Of a stretch of DNA of 64,000 nt, positions 55,243-64,000 are shown piece by piece. Location of the stretch: contig NW_003314302.1 in the NCBI RefSeq assembly GCF_000143415.4, positions 142,065 through 206,064 on the forward strand, in the 5' to 3' direction. Each line of letters starts with the position of its first letter. Position 1 is the stretch's first letter. The notes beneath the pieces are model-generated. The model was not told the DNA's origin. It saw only the letters and a list, made by a program, of their open reading frames with translations, and did no database searches. This DNA is from Selaginella moellendorffii (taxonomy: Eukaryota; Streptophyta; Lycopodiopsida; Selaginellales; Selaginellaceae). The position numbers were made by a program, and so were the translations under genes.

Positions 55243-57678
55243 ATGGCTGCTATCACTGCCCTCCTCCATCCATCTTTATCTTCGCGTCCTCGTCTCGTCT
55301 CGTCTTATCGCCATCGCCCTCCTCGAGCAAGAACATTCCATTCTTCCACTGCAGTTCTTGTCGCCTCCTCGGCATCACCATCGCCATCATCGCACGAAGA
55401 GTTTTCATGTCAATCTCCATCGCCCGACTCGAGCAAGCACAAGCTCAGGCCTCCAAATCGACTCTCGCGAATGGCCGGCGGGGACGAGTTCCCCGACCAC
55501 TTGCTCCAAGTAGAGAGCCTCCTCCACATCCTCCGCTCCACGGCTCCCAATCCCTCCAAGGCCGAAGCTCTAGACGCGTGGAGCGGGGATCTCACACCGG
55601 AGATCGTCGGCAAAGTCATCCAGGCTCTCAAGTTCGTCGACGATGCCGTGTTCTTCTTCACGTACGCGCAGCATAGGCCCGGCTACCGCCACTCCATCTA
55701 CACCTACAACTGCTTCCTGCGTGTTCTCCTCCGGGCTTGCCTCTACGATCGCGCCCGAGAGCTCCTGTCCGAGATGGTCGACTCCTGGCAGCTCCCAAAC
55801 GCGTCAACTTTCGCGGTCATCTTGCACGGCTTTGGCGACGTCGCGATGGCCTGCGAGGTGCTCGTCGATCTCAAGAGCAAAGGTGTGGCTCCCAACACCG
55901 CGGAGTGCAATGCCAAGATCACCGCTCTCTGCAAGGAGGCCCGCTTCGACGATGCCAAGCTGCTGTTCCGGAAGATGGTAGAGATGGCTGCCGAGGACGT
56001 GACGAGCTACTATCTCCTTGTTCGTCCGCTTTGCAAGGCCAAGATGATCGAGGACGCCGAGGTGCTTGTCACCGAGTCGAGGAAGAAGTTCCGGGAACTC
56101 CCGCTCCACAATCTGGTGGTGTCCTCGTACTGCAAAGGGAAGAAGCTGGATGCTGCCGTGGCCGTGTACGAGAAGATGGTGGCGACGAACTCTTGCTCGG
56201 CGGATTTCGTCACCTACACCAGCCTGATCCAGGGACTCTGCAAGGTGAAGCGGCTGGAGCAGGCCTTGATCTTCCTGGGGAAAATGGTCTCCAAAGGCTT
56301 CCACCCGGACGTTTACACCTACACTGCCGTCATCCACGCCCTGTGCGTCGAGAACCGGCTCCACGAAGCTCGAAAGTTTCTGGAAGAGATGGCCAACCGG
56401 AACCTCACTCCAAACGTTGTCACGTACACGGTTCTCATCGACGGGCTCTGCAAAGGTGGCCGGGTCGACGAGGCTGTGGCGCTGCTGTCCAAGATGCGGA
56501 AGAAGTGCGTCCCCACGGCTGTGACTTACAACAGCCTGATAAGCGGTCTCTGCAAGGCCGAGCGGGCGAGCGAGGCCTACGACCTCCTGGAGGAGATGGT
56601 GTACAGCGGCTGCATCCCGGATATCTTCACGTATACCACGCTCATCACCGGCTTCTGCAAGTCAAAGAAGTCGGATGATGCTCTCCGAGTATTCGAGCAG
56701 CTGGTTGCCAGAGGCTTCCGTCCCGACGTTGTCACGTACTCGTGCTTGATCGATGGACTTTGTAAGGAAGGCCGGCTCAAGGAGGCGATCGATCTCTTCG
56801 GCCGGATGATCAAGAGCGGCAGCTGTATGCCGAACACGGTGACTTACAACTCCCTCATCAGCGGCTTCTGTCGGATGGGAAAGATGGACGAGGCGATGAA
56901 CCTGCTGGAGAGGATGGCCGAGACTGGAAGCTCTCCGGACGTGGTGACTTACACCACTCTCATGAACGGCTTCTGCAAGCTGGCGAGGCTAGACGATGCG
57001 TACGATCTTCTCAACCAGATGACCCGCAAGGGGCTCACCCCGGACGTGGTGACTTTCACGAGCTTGATGGACGGGCTCTGTCGAGAGAACCGGCTGAGTG
57101 ACGCTGTGCATATCCTCGGTGAAATGAGGAGGAAGAGCTGCTCACCCACAGTCTATACGTATAACACCATCCTCGATGGCTACTGCAGAGCAAACCAGTT
57201 GGAGGAGGCCCGGAAGTTCATGCTGGAGGAGATGGACTGTCCTCCCAACGTTGTCTCGTTCAATATCATGATCCGGGGACTGTGTAAAGTTAACCGGTCC
57301 AGCGAAGCCATGGAGCTCGTCGAAGAAGCCCGAAGAAGACGTTGTAACCCGGACGTGGTGATGTATACCACTGTTATCGATGGCCTTTGCAGAGAGAAGA
57401 AAGTCGACGAGGCTTGTCGAGTGTATAGAAAGATGCTGGAGGAGCCCGGGTGCTTGCCAAACTCTATAACGTATTCCACATTGGTTACTGGCCTTTGCAA
57501 TGCTGGTATGCTTGATCGAGCTCGCGGGTATATAGAGAAGGGCTGTGTTCCAAACATCGGGACTTATAACCTTCTCATTGATGCGTTTCGTAAGGCCAAT
57601 CGCGATGAGGACGCTCGCGAGCTCCTAGATGATATGGTCCAGAGAGGCTTCGGTGTTGTCCAAAGCCACCAACGCTGA
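55243..57678 (+). CDS. P-class pentatricopeptide repeat protein (organelle RNA-binding, Rf-like)
   Basis: 811 aa, no intron. Residues 1 to about 75 are rich in Ser, Arg and Pro with few acids (MAAITALLHPSLSSRPRLVS), a likely plastid or mitochondrial targeting peptide. From about residue 145 there are some 17 consecutive 35-aa P motifs, e.g. DVVTYSCLIDGLCKEGRLKE and NTVTYNSLISGFCRMGKMDE. The regular T-Y-x-x-L-I-x-G-L-C-K form is typical of Rf-like and related P-class proteins that bind specific organelle transcripts to stabilise, cleave or regulate them. No E, DYW or SMR domain. The stop (57676-57678) is 3 bp from the stop of the convergent pseudouridine synthase gene. Fragments lie at 8939-9335 and 54184-54620. 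Confidence 0.93.
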   Translation: MAAITALLHPSLSSRPRLVSSYRHRPPRARTFHSSTAVLVASSASPSPSSHEEFSCQSPSPDSSKHKLRPPNRLSRMAGGDEFPDHLLQVESLLHILRSTAPNPSKAEALDAWSGDLTPEIVGKVIQALKFVDDAVFFFTYAQHRPGYRHSIYTYNCFLRVLLRACLYDRARELLSEMVDSWQLPNASTFAVILHGFGDVAMACEVLVDLKSKGVAPNTAECNAKITALCKEARFDDAKLLFRKMVEMAAEDVTSYYLLVRPLCKAKMIEDAEVLVTESRKKFRELPLHNLVVSSYCKGKKLDAAVAVYEKMVATNSCSADFVTYTSLIQGLCKVKRLEQALIFLGKMVSKGFHPDVYTYTAVIHALCVENRLHEARKFLEEMANRNLTPNVVTYTVLIDGLCKGGRVDEAVALLSKMRKKCVPTAVTYNSLISGLCKAERASEAYDLLEEMVYSGCIPDIFTYTTLITGFCKSKKSDDALRVFEQLVARGFRPDVVTYSCLIDGLCKEGRLKEAIDLFGRMIKSGSCMPNTVTYNSLISGFCRMGKMDEAMNLLERMAETGSSPDVVTYTTLMNGFCKLARLDDAYDLLNQMTRKGLTPDVVTFTSLMDGLCRENRLSDAVHILGEMRRKSCSPTVYTYNTILDGYCRANQLEEARKFMLEEMDCPPNVVSFNIMIRGLCKVNRSSEAMELVEEARRRRCNPDVVMYTTVIDGLCREKKVDEACRVYRKMLEEPGCLPNSITYSTLVTGLCNAGMLDRARGYIEKGCVPNIGTYNLLIDAFRKANRDEDARELLDDMVQRGFGVVQSHQR

Positions 57679-57681
57679 AAG

Positions 57682-59281
57682 TTATGCTTCCGGTTTCATG
57701 TCTCGGAGCCTTGTCCATGCCTCCTCGAAGTCTTCTGGAGGAGGACATGTGAAGTGAACGTACTTTTCTGTGGCAGGGTGCTCGAACCTGAAAACGTTTA
57801 TTAGCTCACGCAAATTTCTTATACGAAACCTCACCCGAGGCTATAGGCATGCAGACAAGGGCGACGAATGTCCGATGTGAACTCGTGAATCTTCTTTCGG
57901 CTGTTCGTTTTAGTCGCGCTTAGAGCGGAAAATAGATTCGAATTCGCTTTTCCCACTGTTCCTCCATAAACATCATCCCCAAGCAGCGGGAAACCCATGT
58001 AACGTGCATGAACTCTTATCTGGAAGGTTCAGTTTAGTATCAGAGCTCCTGAAATTAAAGAATACGAACTTGATGAGTTCTCCCTGTCTCCAGCTTCCAC
58101 TGAACAAGAGCCACACCACCATTTGCGAGAACGTCTAGAACCTTGTACCTGAAATGATAATGAAATGGTGATACAAAAGAAACTCGTTGCGACATACCTG
58201 CTTGCAGCAAAACGCGCATTTCTGGCGGATGGAACAGTATCTGACGTCGTCATGCGTTTCCTATCTCGCGGATCACGAAGGATTTCAGCCTCAATGCGGC
58301 CGCTCGTCGTTGAAGGTGTACCACACGTAAGACTCAGATAGGTTCTTCGGACTTTCCGAGATTTAAATTGCTCGCTCAAACTCAGCTGGGACTGTTCATC
58401 CTGAAAATAACAATAACAAGGCATACTCAGCACCTGGTAACACAAGACGTGTCTTACCTTACTTTTGCAACGACGATGAGTCCACTGGTACCTTTGTCCA
58501 GTCTATGCACAATCCCAGGCCTTATCACCGGTCTCGGACCCCGAAATCTTGAAGGAGTCTCGCCTCTAACTTTGTGTACCTCGACTTCATCTTTCTCATA
58601 GTCTTGGTCTCCATTTTCACTCAGCTCCTCTCCTTCATCGTCATCGGATTCCTCGTCCATCATTACTGGAAGAGAAACCTCGACAGCAGGAAGGCCGCAG
58701 TGATGGAGGATAGCATTCACCAAAGTCCCACCGTAATGTCCTGGAGCCGGATGCACAACCTGTGAAAACTTGTATTTAGCCAGGTCCAAAGCGAAAGTCT
58801 CTCGACTACATACCATATCGGCAGCCTTGTTGACAACAATCACATGATCATCTTCATGAACAATGTCTAGCTGAATTTTCTCAGGAGTAGCTTCCAAAGG
58901 AGCAGCACCGCAGAGAGTACAGACAACTTCGTCACCACCAATGACAGGAAACGAAGGCTGCCAGAAATCCAAAGCTTAGCTAAAAAACATGAAAGTGAAG
59001 TGCAAATGAGCTAGAAGAAAGCCTCGTACCTTGGTGATGGTTTTCCCATTGACAAGAGCAAGCCCCTTGCGAATGCTGTCTTGGACGCGAGCTCGACTGG
59101 TATGAGGGAGCTGACCCGAAAGCCACACGTCGATTCTAGTGCTCACGGTCTCCTCCGGGATAGTGCCATGGTACTCGCCCAATGCGTGAGTTCCCCTGGC
59201 CAGAACTCTCGCTGGAACCGACGAAGAATTCCAGCCTCTACCACTGCGCCAAAGCGCTAGCTGTGGACGCGCCACTAGCAT
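57682..59281 (-). CDS. RluA-family RNA pseudouridine synthase, chloroplast PUS2-like
   Basis: Isomerises uridine to pseudouridine in RNA, probably organelle rRNA. Seven exons (59281-59030, 58957-58814, 58759-58463, 58400-58198, 58148-58070, 58019-57835, 57787-57682) join in frame to 421 aa; the six introns are 47-72 bp and all GT..AG. Order: S4 RNA-binding domain RIDVWLSGQLPHTSRARVQD, DIVHEDDHVIVVNKAADM, VVHPAPGHYGGTLVNAILHH, an acidic insert, then the catalytic loop GIVHRLDKGTSGLIVVAK with the nucleophilic Asp, LETGRTHQIRVHARYMGFPL, LLGDDVYGG and HPATEKYVHFTCPPP. Closest to the plant chloroplast RNA pseudouridine synthase 2. Complete and apparently functional. Confidence 0.93.
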
Positions 59282-59329
59282 TCTTTCTATCTATCCGGCC
59301 ACCAGAACCCTAAATCCCAACATCTCGCC

Positions 59330-59990
59330 CAGGAGATCCCATCGTGTCGTGTGCCACACCTGCATTAGCTGCCTGTCCTCGAGATGGAGCAAAATATTCG
59401 CTCGTGCTCTCGCGTCCTTCTTCTCAAACTCCAGGCGATCTTCCTTCCTCGCGAATTCTCCTCCGATCCGCTCACCACGCCCCACTGATAGTGTAGCACC
59501 AGCAAGTTGCATCCGAACATTCGAACGCAACCGGATTCGAACGGGTATCGAACGTTTAATACCCGTTTAGCTTTTTTTCGAACGGGTATAATGGTTTTCA
59601 GTTTTTTTCGACCCCTGATTTTACGGGTTTTTCCGAACCCTGATTTTACATGAACCCTAATCCTAAGTAAAAGAAAGCATATTCTTTAGGGTTTTTAAAA
59701 ATATTCTTGGTGTTTAAACGCCGTTTTAAACACCGTATTATACACGCGTTTTAAACGGCGTTTTTTATTAATCGTACCCGTTCGAATGCAAGTATGCCAG
59801 CAACATTTGCATCCTCATCTTCCACACGTGGAATCTGGTGCCGCCGAATCGCTCCACCAAGAACATCGACCCTTGTTCGTCCCTCATCGGGAGAAATCTT
59901 TCCTCCCTGTACGAGCTCTCATCTCTGTGCGGGATTTCTCGCGGAAATGCGGCCTCGGGAGCTTCGATCCGGGAGGATTTCGAGTTGTCA
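59330..59990 (-). pseudogene. Copia gag fragment (right-arm copy), split by a MITE
   Basis: Minus-strand pieces ARARANILLHLEDRQLMQVW (about 59350-59410) and the MRMQMLL/HVWKM part (59797-59850), then the upstream region to about 59990, match 5613-5999 and the sequence before it. The two halves are separated by the insert at 59506-59796. Confidence 0.85.
59506..59796. mobile_element. MITE-like insertion, 291 bp, with 7-bp target duplication
   Basis: Interrupts the gag fragment exactly where the left-arm copy is continuous. CCAGCAA flanks it on both sides (59499-59505 and 59797-59803). Near the ends are imperfect inverted repeats: TTGCATCCGAAC at 59507-59518 and, reversed, TTGCATTCGAAC close to 59780-59791. 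Inside are CGAACGGGTAT repeats and a strong hairpin (AAACGCCGTTTTAAAC at about 59717 with GTTTTAAACGGCGTTT at about 59748). No coding capacity. Superfamily unassigned. Confidence 0.8.
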
Positions 59991-59999
59991 GATAAACAA

Positions 60000-60455
60000 G
60001 AGCCCTAAAACCAGACTAAAATTTTTCTTCTCTTTGTTTGTTCTATGTTCATGCTCATGTTTGTTTTTTAGGATGAGTTCTCCTCGCTTCCACTGGTCAT
60101 TCCAGAAGACAATTCTCGGATTGGTAAGAACTTTTCGTGTTCTTCTTAGAAAACCTTCTTTGTTTCAAGAGCGAGCTGCTCGATCACTGCTCCTGAGCGA
60201 GGATTGGAGATCGATGACATGAAATCGTGAGTCTCTTGCAATTCTCCATCGTGAATGCCACCCGAGCTCAATGGTTTTTCAGACGAAGGATTTGCAGGTG
60301 CCTTGAGACGAAAATTCTTTTATCATCTTTTCTCAGAAGCTGTGATTCTTGTCCAGGTGTTGTCGTGGATTTGTTCTCGAAAGCGGAAGTTTTGCCAGAG
60401 CTCCACACGTTCTTTATGAAAGCTATCTACAATCTCGTATCATGATCAACTTCCT
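60000..60455 (+). pseudogene. Methyltransferase gene fragment (right-arm copy)
   Basis: CAAGAGCCCTAAAACCAG at about 59998 matches the 5' leader of the intact gene (5383-5362), and similarity then jumps to intron 2/exon 3 (GGATGAGTTCTCCTCGCTTC at 60072), so exons 1 and 2 are deleted. Later parts match exon 4-6 pieces (GAGCGAGCTGCTCGATCAC; TTCTCGAAAGCGGAAGTTTT) and exon 7 (ATCATGATCAACTTCCTGG). Intron sequence is retained, so it is a DNA-level copy. Confidence 0.85.
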
Positions 60456-60490
60456 GGAGAAAATGACTTGCCTGTCTATACTTCCAGACA

Positions 60491-60533
60491 GACCAATCAA
60501 TGCAGGCCATCTGGCAAGATTAAGATCCTGATC
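60491..60533 (-). pseudogene. Tim10 exon-3 fragment (right-arm copy)
   Basis: ATGCAGGCCATCTGGCAAGA then TTAAGATCCTGATCCT is the reverse complement of the intact exon at about 3731-3770 with few changes. Order and orientation agree with the mirrored block. Confidence 0.8.
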
Positions 60534-60612
60534 CTGAACAAGCTCATGAGCTCACTGCTTAGTTTGATCCACTGTATAGGTGGAAATCTTACAAACTTGG
60601 AGAACTACTTCT
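60534..60612 (+). pseudogene. SDR fragment including its intron (right-arm copy)
   Basis: GAACAAGCTCATGAGCTCAC, then TGCTTAGTTTGATCC and ACAAACTTGGAGAACT correspond to the SDR intron (2973-2926) and the start of exon 2, with an internal gap. It is the outermost recognised part of the right arm before the Copia element. Confidence 0.85.
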
Positions 60613-60659
60613 CAGTTTGTAGGGTGCCACTATCAACCAACTCACACACATAGTGAAAT

Positions 60660-63600
60660 TGGACTTAATGTGCTTTGAGCAAGCATGGTGGATGGGGTTC
60701 TTGGACATGGCAATACTACTTCAGTTGTCACACCAAGAAGTAGTGGGGCCAGCTTGTGCACATCCCAGCTCAGCAAGTAACTCCCAAGCCTAGACCACAT
60801 CCCTGCTACCTAAGTGCAATGTACTGCACTTTTGCACTAGAAAGTGCCACCACAAATTATCGCTTGGAGCCCCACGTGATGGCACCTCCTGAGAAGGAAA
60901 GGCAAATGCCAGAAGTCGAGTGATGGCCTTTGTTATTTGCAAAGCTAACATCTATGTAACATGTCAATAATGCATCACCCCCCGAATAAACAATGCTACG
61001 GTCCATGGTGCCTTGGAGGTTTTTGATGATATGCTTGGTAGCTTGCCAATGTATATTGGTTGGCAATATATTGTACTAACTAAGGCAATAGTCACTAGGG
61101 CAAGTCATCAAGGCCAAATATATGAGGCAACTGATGAGATGCCAATAGGGAGTCCCAGTGAGTAGAGGCTCACCAGACTGCTCAACTATGAGGTCGATAG
61201 CACCAACAACTATCGAGGTATTGATGGGGTGACAATCACGCATACCAAACCAATCTAGCAAGACTTTTACCTTACATCATTGGCTAAGCATGTAGCCACC
61301 AGACTTAAGATCATGTGTGACCTCAAAGCCAAGAAAGTAAGAGTCTTGGCCAAGGCCCTTCATCTGGAATTTCTGGCTAAGAACAGCTTTTAGAGCAGCA
61401 ATCGCATTAGTGTCATCACCCTTGATGGGCAAATCATCAATGTAGAGGGCCAAAATAAACATGCTTTCAGCATGACCATTCACATACACATTGTGATTAG
61501 TATGGTAGCAATGAAAGCCTTGAGTGCATAGGATGGCATCAAATTTTTGATACTAAACATGGGAGCTCTGTTTTAAGCCATACAAAGCTTTCTGCAGTTG
61601 CTGTATAGTGTCACTAGAGGCAACATCATCCTCAAAACCAGGAGGTATATACATATAGATGTCCTCTTGCAAATCCCCATTCAAGAATGTTGTTTTGACA
61701 TCTATATGGTGGACTTGCCATTTGCGAGTAGCCACAAGTGCAAAAAGGGTATGGAGGCTAGCCATTTTTGCAACTAGTGAGAATGTTTCATCATAGTCAA
61801 GGCCATAAGTTTGGCAAAATCTGTGAATAACAAACCATGCCTTATAATATACCATCTTTCCCATACTTTTTGGATCCAAAACACGTCATCTTGGTGGAGT
61901 TGAATCCACTGGAACATAAGTGCCATTAACCTGAATGGAAGCAACTTCTTCCTCAATGGCTTCCATCCAAGATGGAACTTTAGGTCTTGAGACAGCCTCA
62001 TCATAGATCATGGGGATGCTAATATCAACAAGGCCATAAAAGTCATCAAGCTCTATAGCATCTACTTTAGCATTTTCCCAGACTTTCTTCAATGAAGGCT
62101 GATGTTTCTAGGGGTGATCAAGAACTAGCATTGGATCAAGTATGCCACAACATCGACAAGGTGGTGGAGGTGTCGGAGGCCTATCCTTGATTGGAGGAGA
62201 GAATCAATTGATTCAGGCATGTCTAAAAATGGAGGATTCCCCAGTGGAATCTCTAGTGGCAACTCATGAATAGGATCTAAAGATGGAGGCAAAAGGAGAT
62301 CATCTCCTATAAGTGGGATCAAAGGAACAAATCAAGTCTTCGAAATGAAGAAGGATCTTGAAGAACCTTTGTATGCATGGGAAAGTCATCTTTGTTGAAT
62401 ATGACATCTGTGCTTACAAGGGCCTTGTGAGATGCAAGATCCCACAACTTGTAAGCTTTTTTCCTGATGGTGTCATCCTGTGTATATCCTATGAAGATGA
62501 ATTTTGTACTTTTGGGATCTAACTTTTTCTGAATTTGATCAGAGGTATGCACGTATGCTGCACAACTAAAGACTTGAAAGTGGGACAGATCAAGTATCCA
62601 AAATGCCTCAAGGGTTTTTCCATCCAAAGCAATTGTGCAAGGCAATTTTGGACATGCATTACTGTGGCTATAACCTCTTGCCAAAATGTTTTATCAAGAT
62701 GTGCATCAACTAACAAAGCACAAGTAACATTGACAATAATGCAATTCTTCCTTTCCGGAACATCATTTTGTTAGGGGGTGTAGTGGGCTATGGCTTGTGA
62801 TCATATGCCTACATCATGACAGATGCCCTAAAGCTCATTGGTAAGGTATTCACCACTACCATCAACTCCAAAAACTTTTATCTTTTAGCCAAAAAGATTT
62901 TCAACATAGGCTTTATATGTTTGAATTGCAACAACTGCATCACTCTTGTGCATCAAGAAGTGGATGCATATCCAATGGCTATAATCATCAATGAATGTGA
63001 TGAAATACCTTACACCATTGTGGTTTGGCATGTTTACGGGGCCACAAAGATCAGAATGGACTAAGTCCAAAAGTCCAATTGCTTGATGCTTGCTTAGTGA
63101 GAAATTTTTGGCAGTGATGTTTGCCTAGAATATAAGCTTCATTAAATATAAATGGAATATGTCAAAAATCCAATTGAGTAATAATATCTTGGAATTTCAT
63201 CCACTGAAGAGATTGGTAATGCACATGACTAAATCTCTTGTGCTAGAGCTCCACACTAGAATCTACCTCAATGGTTTGAAAGGCTTTAACTTGGTTGGCA
63301 GTAATGGTCTCGTACAAGTCTCCAATGCATGGCTCACGAAGCAACTATGTACCAAACATGTGAAAGTCGCTAAAATCAACCAAAGAGACTCCCTTTGCAT
63401 TAAAGACTACCACTGCATCTTGATCACATATTTTAGTGACAAACATTAAGTTTTGTTGCAAGATAAAGATATGCATAGCACCATCAAACGTCATGGTCCT
63501 CCCATGATCAAGTGAGAGCTAAAATTGCCCAATGCTTTCTATGGGGATAGTGATATTGTCACATAAATGAACACCACATTTTCCAACGCTCAGTTGGTAA

Positions 63601-64000
63601 CACTAAAAAAGATTTTTCTTATTGCCTATAAGACTAGTATAACCAAAGTTTAGAAGCCACCTACTTGGTGTTCCAACTACCTCTACATTGTAGAGCTCTT
63701 TCTTAGCCTTATTTATTATAGCAATTCCATCACTCTTGAGTAGTTTGGCTTTTGCTGTTGTAGCTAGCTAGCTTTGAAGCTAACAGGCTTCAAAATAGTG
63801 CAATCTTGAGCCCAATAGCCCATCTCCAAGCAGTAGCACATTGATTCTTGGCAAGTCTAGGCTGGGTATGCCCAAATGCCATAGAATTTTGCCCTTTTTA
63901 GGCATTAACAACGGCATGCAATTTTGCCACCTTGGCATCACCAAGAGCCTATAAAGCATATATAGCTTATGGCATTTCCACTCTCTCACTTTGCATGACC
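60660..64000 (-). mobile_element. Decayed Ty1/Copia retrotransposon, continuing past the window edge
   Basis: On the minus strand in element order: gag zinc knuckle with MGYWAQDC near 63800; integrase VHSDLCGPVNMPNHNGVRYF and TFIDDYSHWICIHF (about 63070-62900), then VFSCAAYVHT (about 62560); RT GLDYDETFSLVAKMASLHTL, HHIDVKTTFLNGDLQEDIYM and ALYIDDL (61900-61280, YxDD intact); RNase H WQATKHIIKNLQGTMDRSIV and STSGICLSFSGGAITWGSK (61066-60857). Frames are broken by stops. LTRs were not delimited; the 5' part lies outside the window. Confidence 0.85.

Noticed and set aside
55737-56678. A 313-codon second frame inside the PPR gene, and long minus-strand frames such as 55804-56364 and 52026-52997.
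   Set aside because: Shadow frames of GC-rich genuine genes (PPR and APH-like); no domain or motif.

Overview
The window looks like nuclear DNA of a land plant, most probably a lycophyte such as Selaginella moellendorffii. The reasons are spliceosomal introns of only about 47-72 bp, many pentatricopeptide (PPR) genes and fragments including DYW-type ones, chloroplast or mitochondrial housekeeping genes (ObgC-like GTPase, STR11-like rhodanese, RluA-type pseudouridine synthase, Tim10), TTTAGGG-type telomeric repeats, plant tRNA genes and Copia, Gypsy and Helitron remnants. The species is an inference; the sequence itself only establishes a compact plant genome.

Layout. 0-6 kb: a SET-domain gene cut by the window edge and its decayed tandem copy, an SDR reductase, a four-exon Tim10 gene and an eight-exon spermidine-synthase-like methyltransferase, then a Copia gag fragment. 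6-9.7 kb: a tRNA-Arg(CCG)-like gene and fragments of PPR, pseudouridine synthase and APH-like genes. 9.7-26.7 kb: two direct copies of a four-gene block (ObgC, FGKYKG-motif protein, PPR-DYW, rhodanese) at 11.6-15.6 and 21.9-25.35 kb. Between them lie an intact secreted or membrane protein gene and a broken subtilase. 26.7-43.3 kb: AT-rich repeats and old retroelements, interrupted by a very young 7.9 kb non-coding LTR element at 31984-39906. 43.3-51.6 kb: F-box, methyltransferase, gag and WEE1 fragments plus a Helitron replicase/helicase remnant. 51.9-59.3 kb: an intact APH-like kinase gene, a PPR graveyard, tRNA-Ile(AAT), an intact 811-aa P-class PPR gene and an intact seven-exon pseudouridine synthase gene. 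59.3-64 kb: gag with a MITE inside, methyltransferase, Tim10 and SDR fragments, then a decayed Copia element.

The main structural result is a mirror-image segmental duplication. The order APH - PPR - pseudouridine synthase - gag - methyltransferase - Tim10 - SDR at 51.9-60.6 kb is present reversed, with every strand flipped, at 2.2-9.7 kb. Loss has been reciprocal: the left arm keeps SDR, Tim10 and methyltransferase and has only scraps of the other three genes, while the right arm keeps APH, PPR and pseudouridine synthase and has only scraps of SDR, Tim10 and methyltransferase.

No operon-like or defence system was found. The unusual biology is in genome dynamics: reciprocal fractionation of an inverted duplication, a duplicated block whose copies carry complementary catalytic-residue losses, telomeric repeats at a duplication breakpoint, very close convergent gene pairs and a very recent LARD-like insertion.
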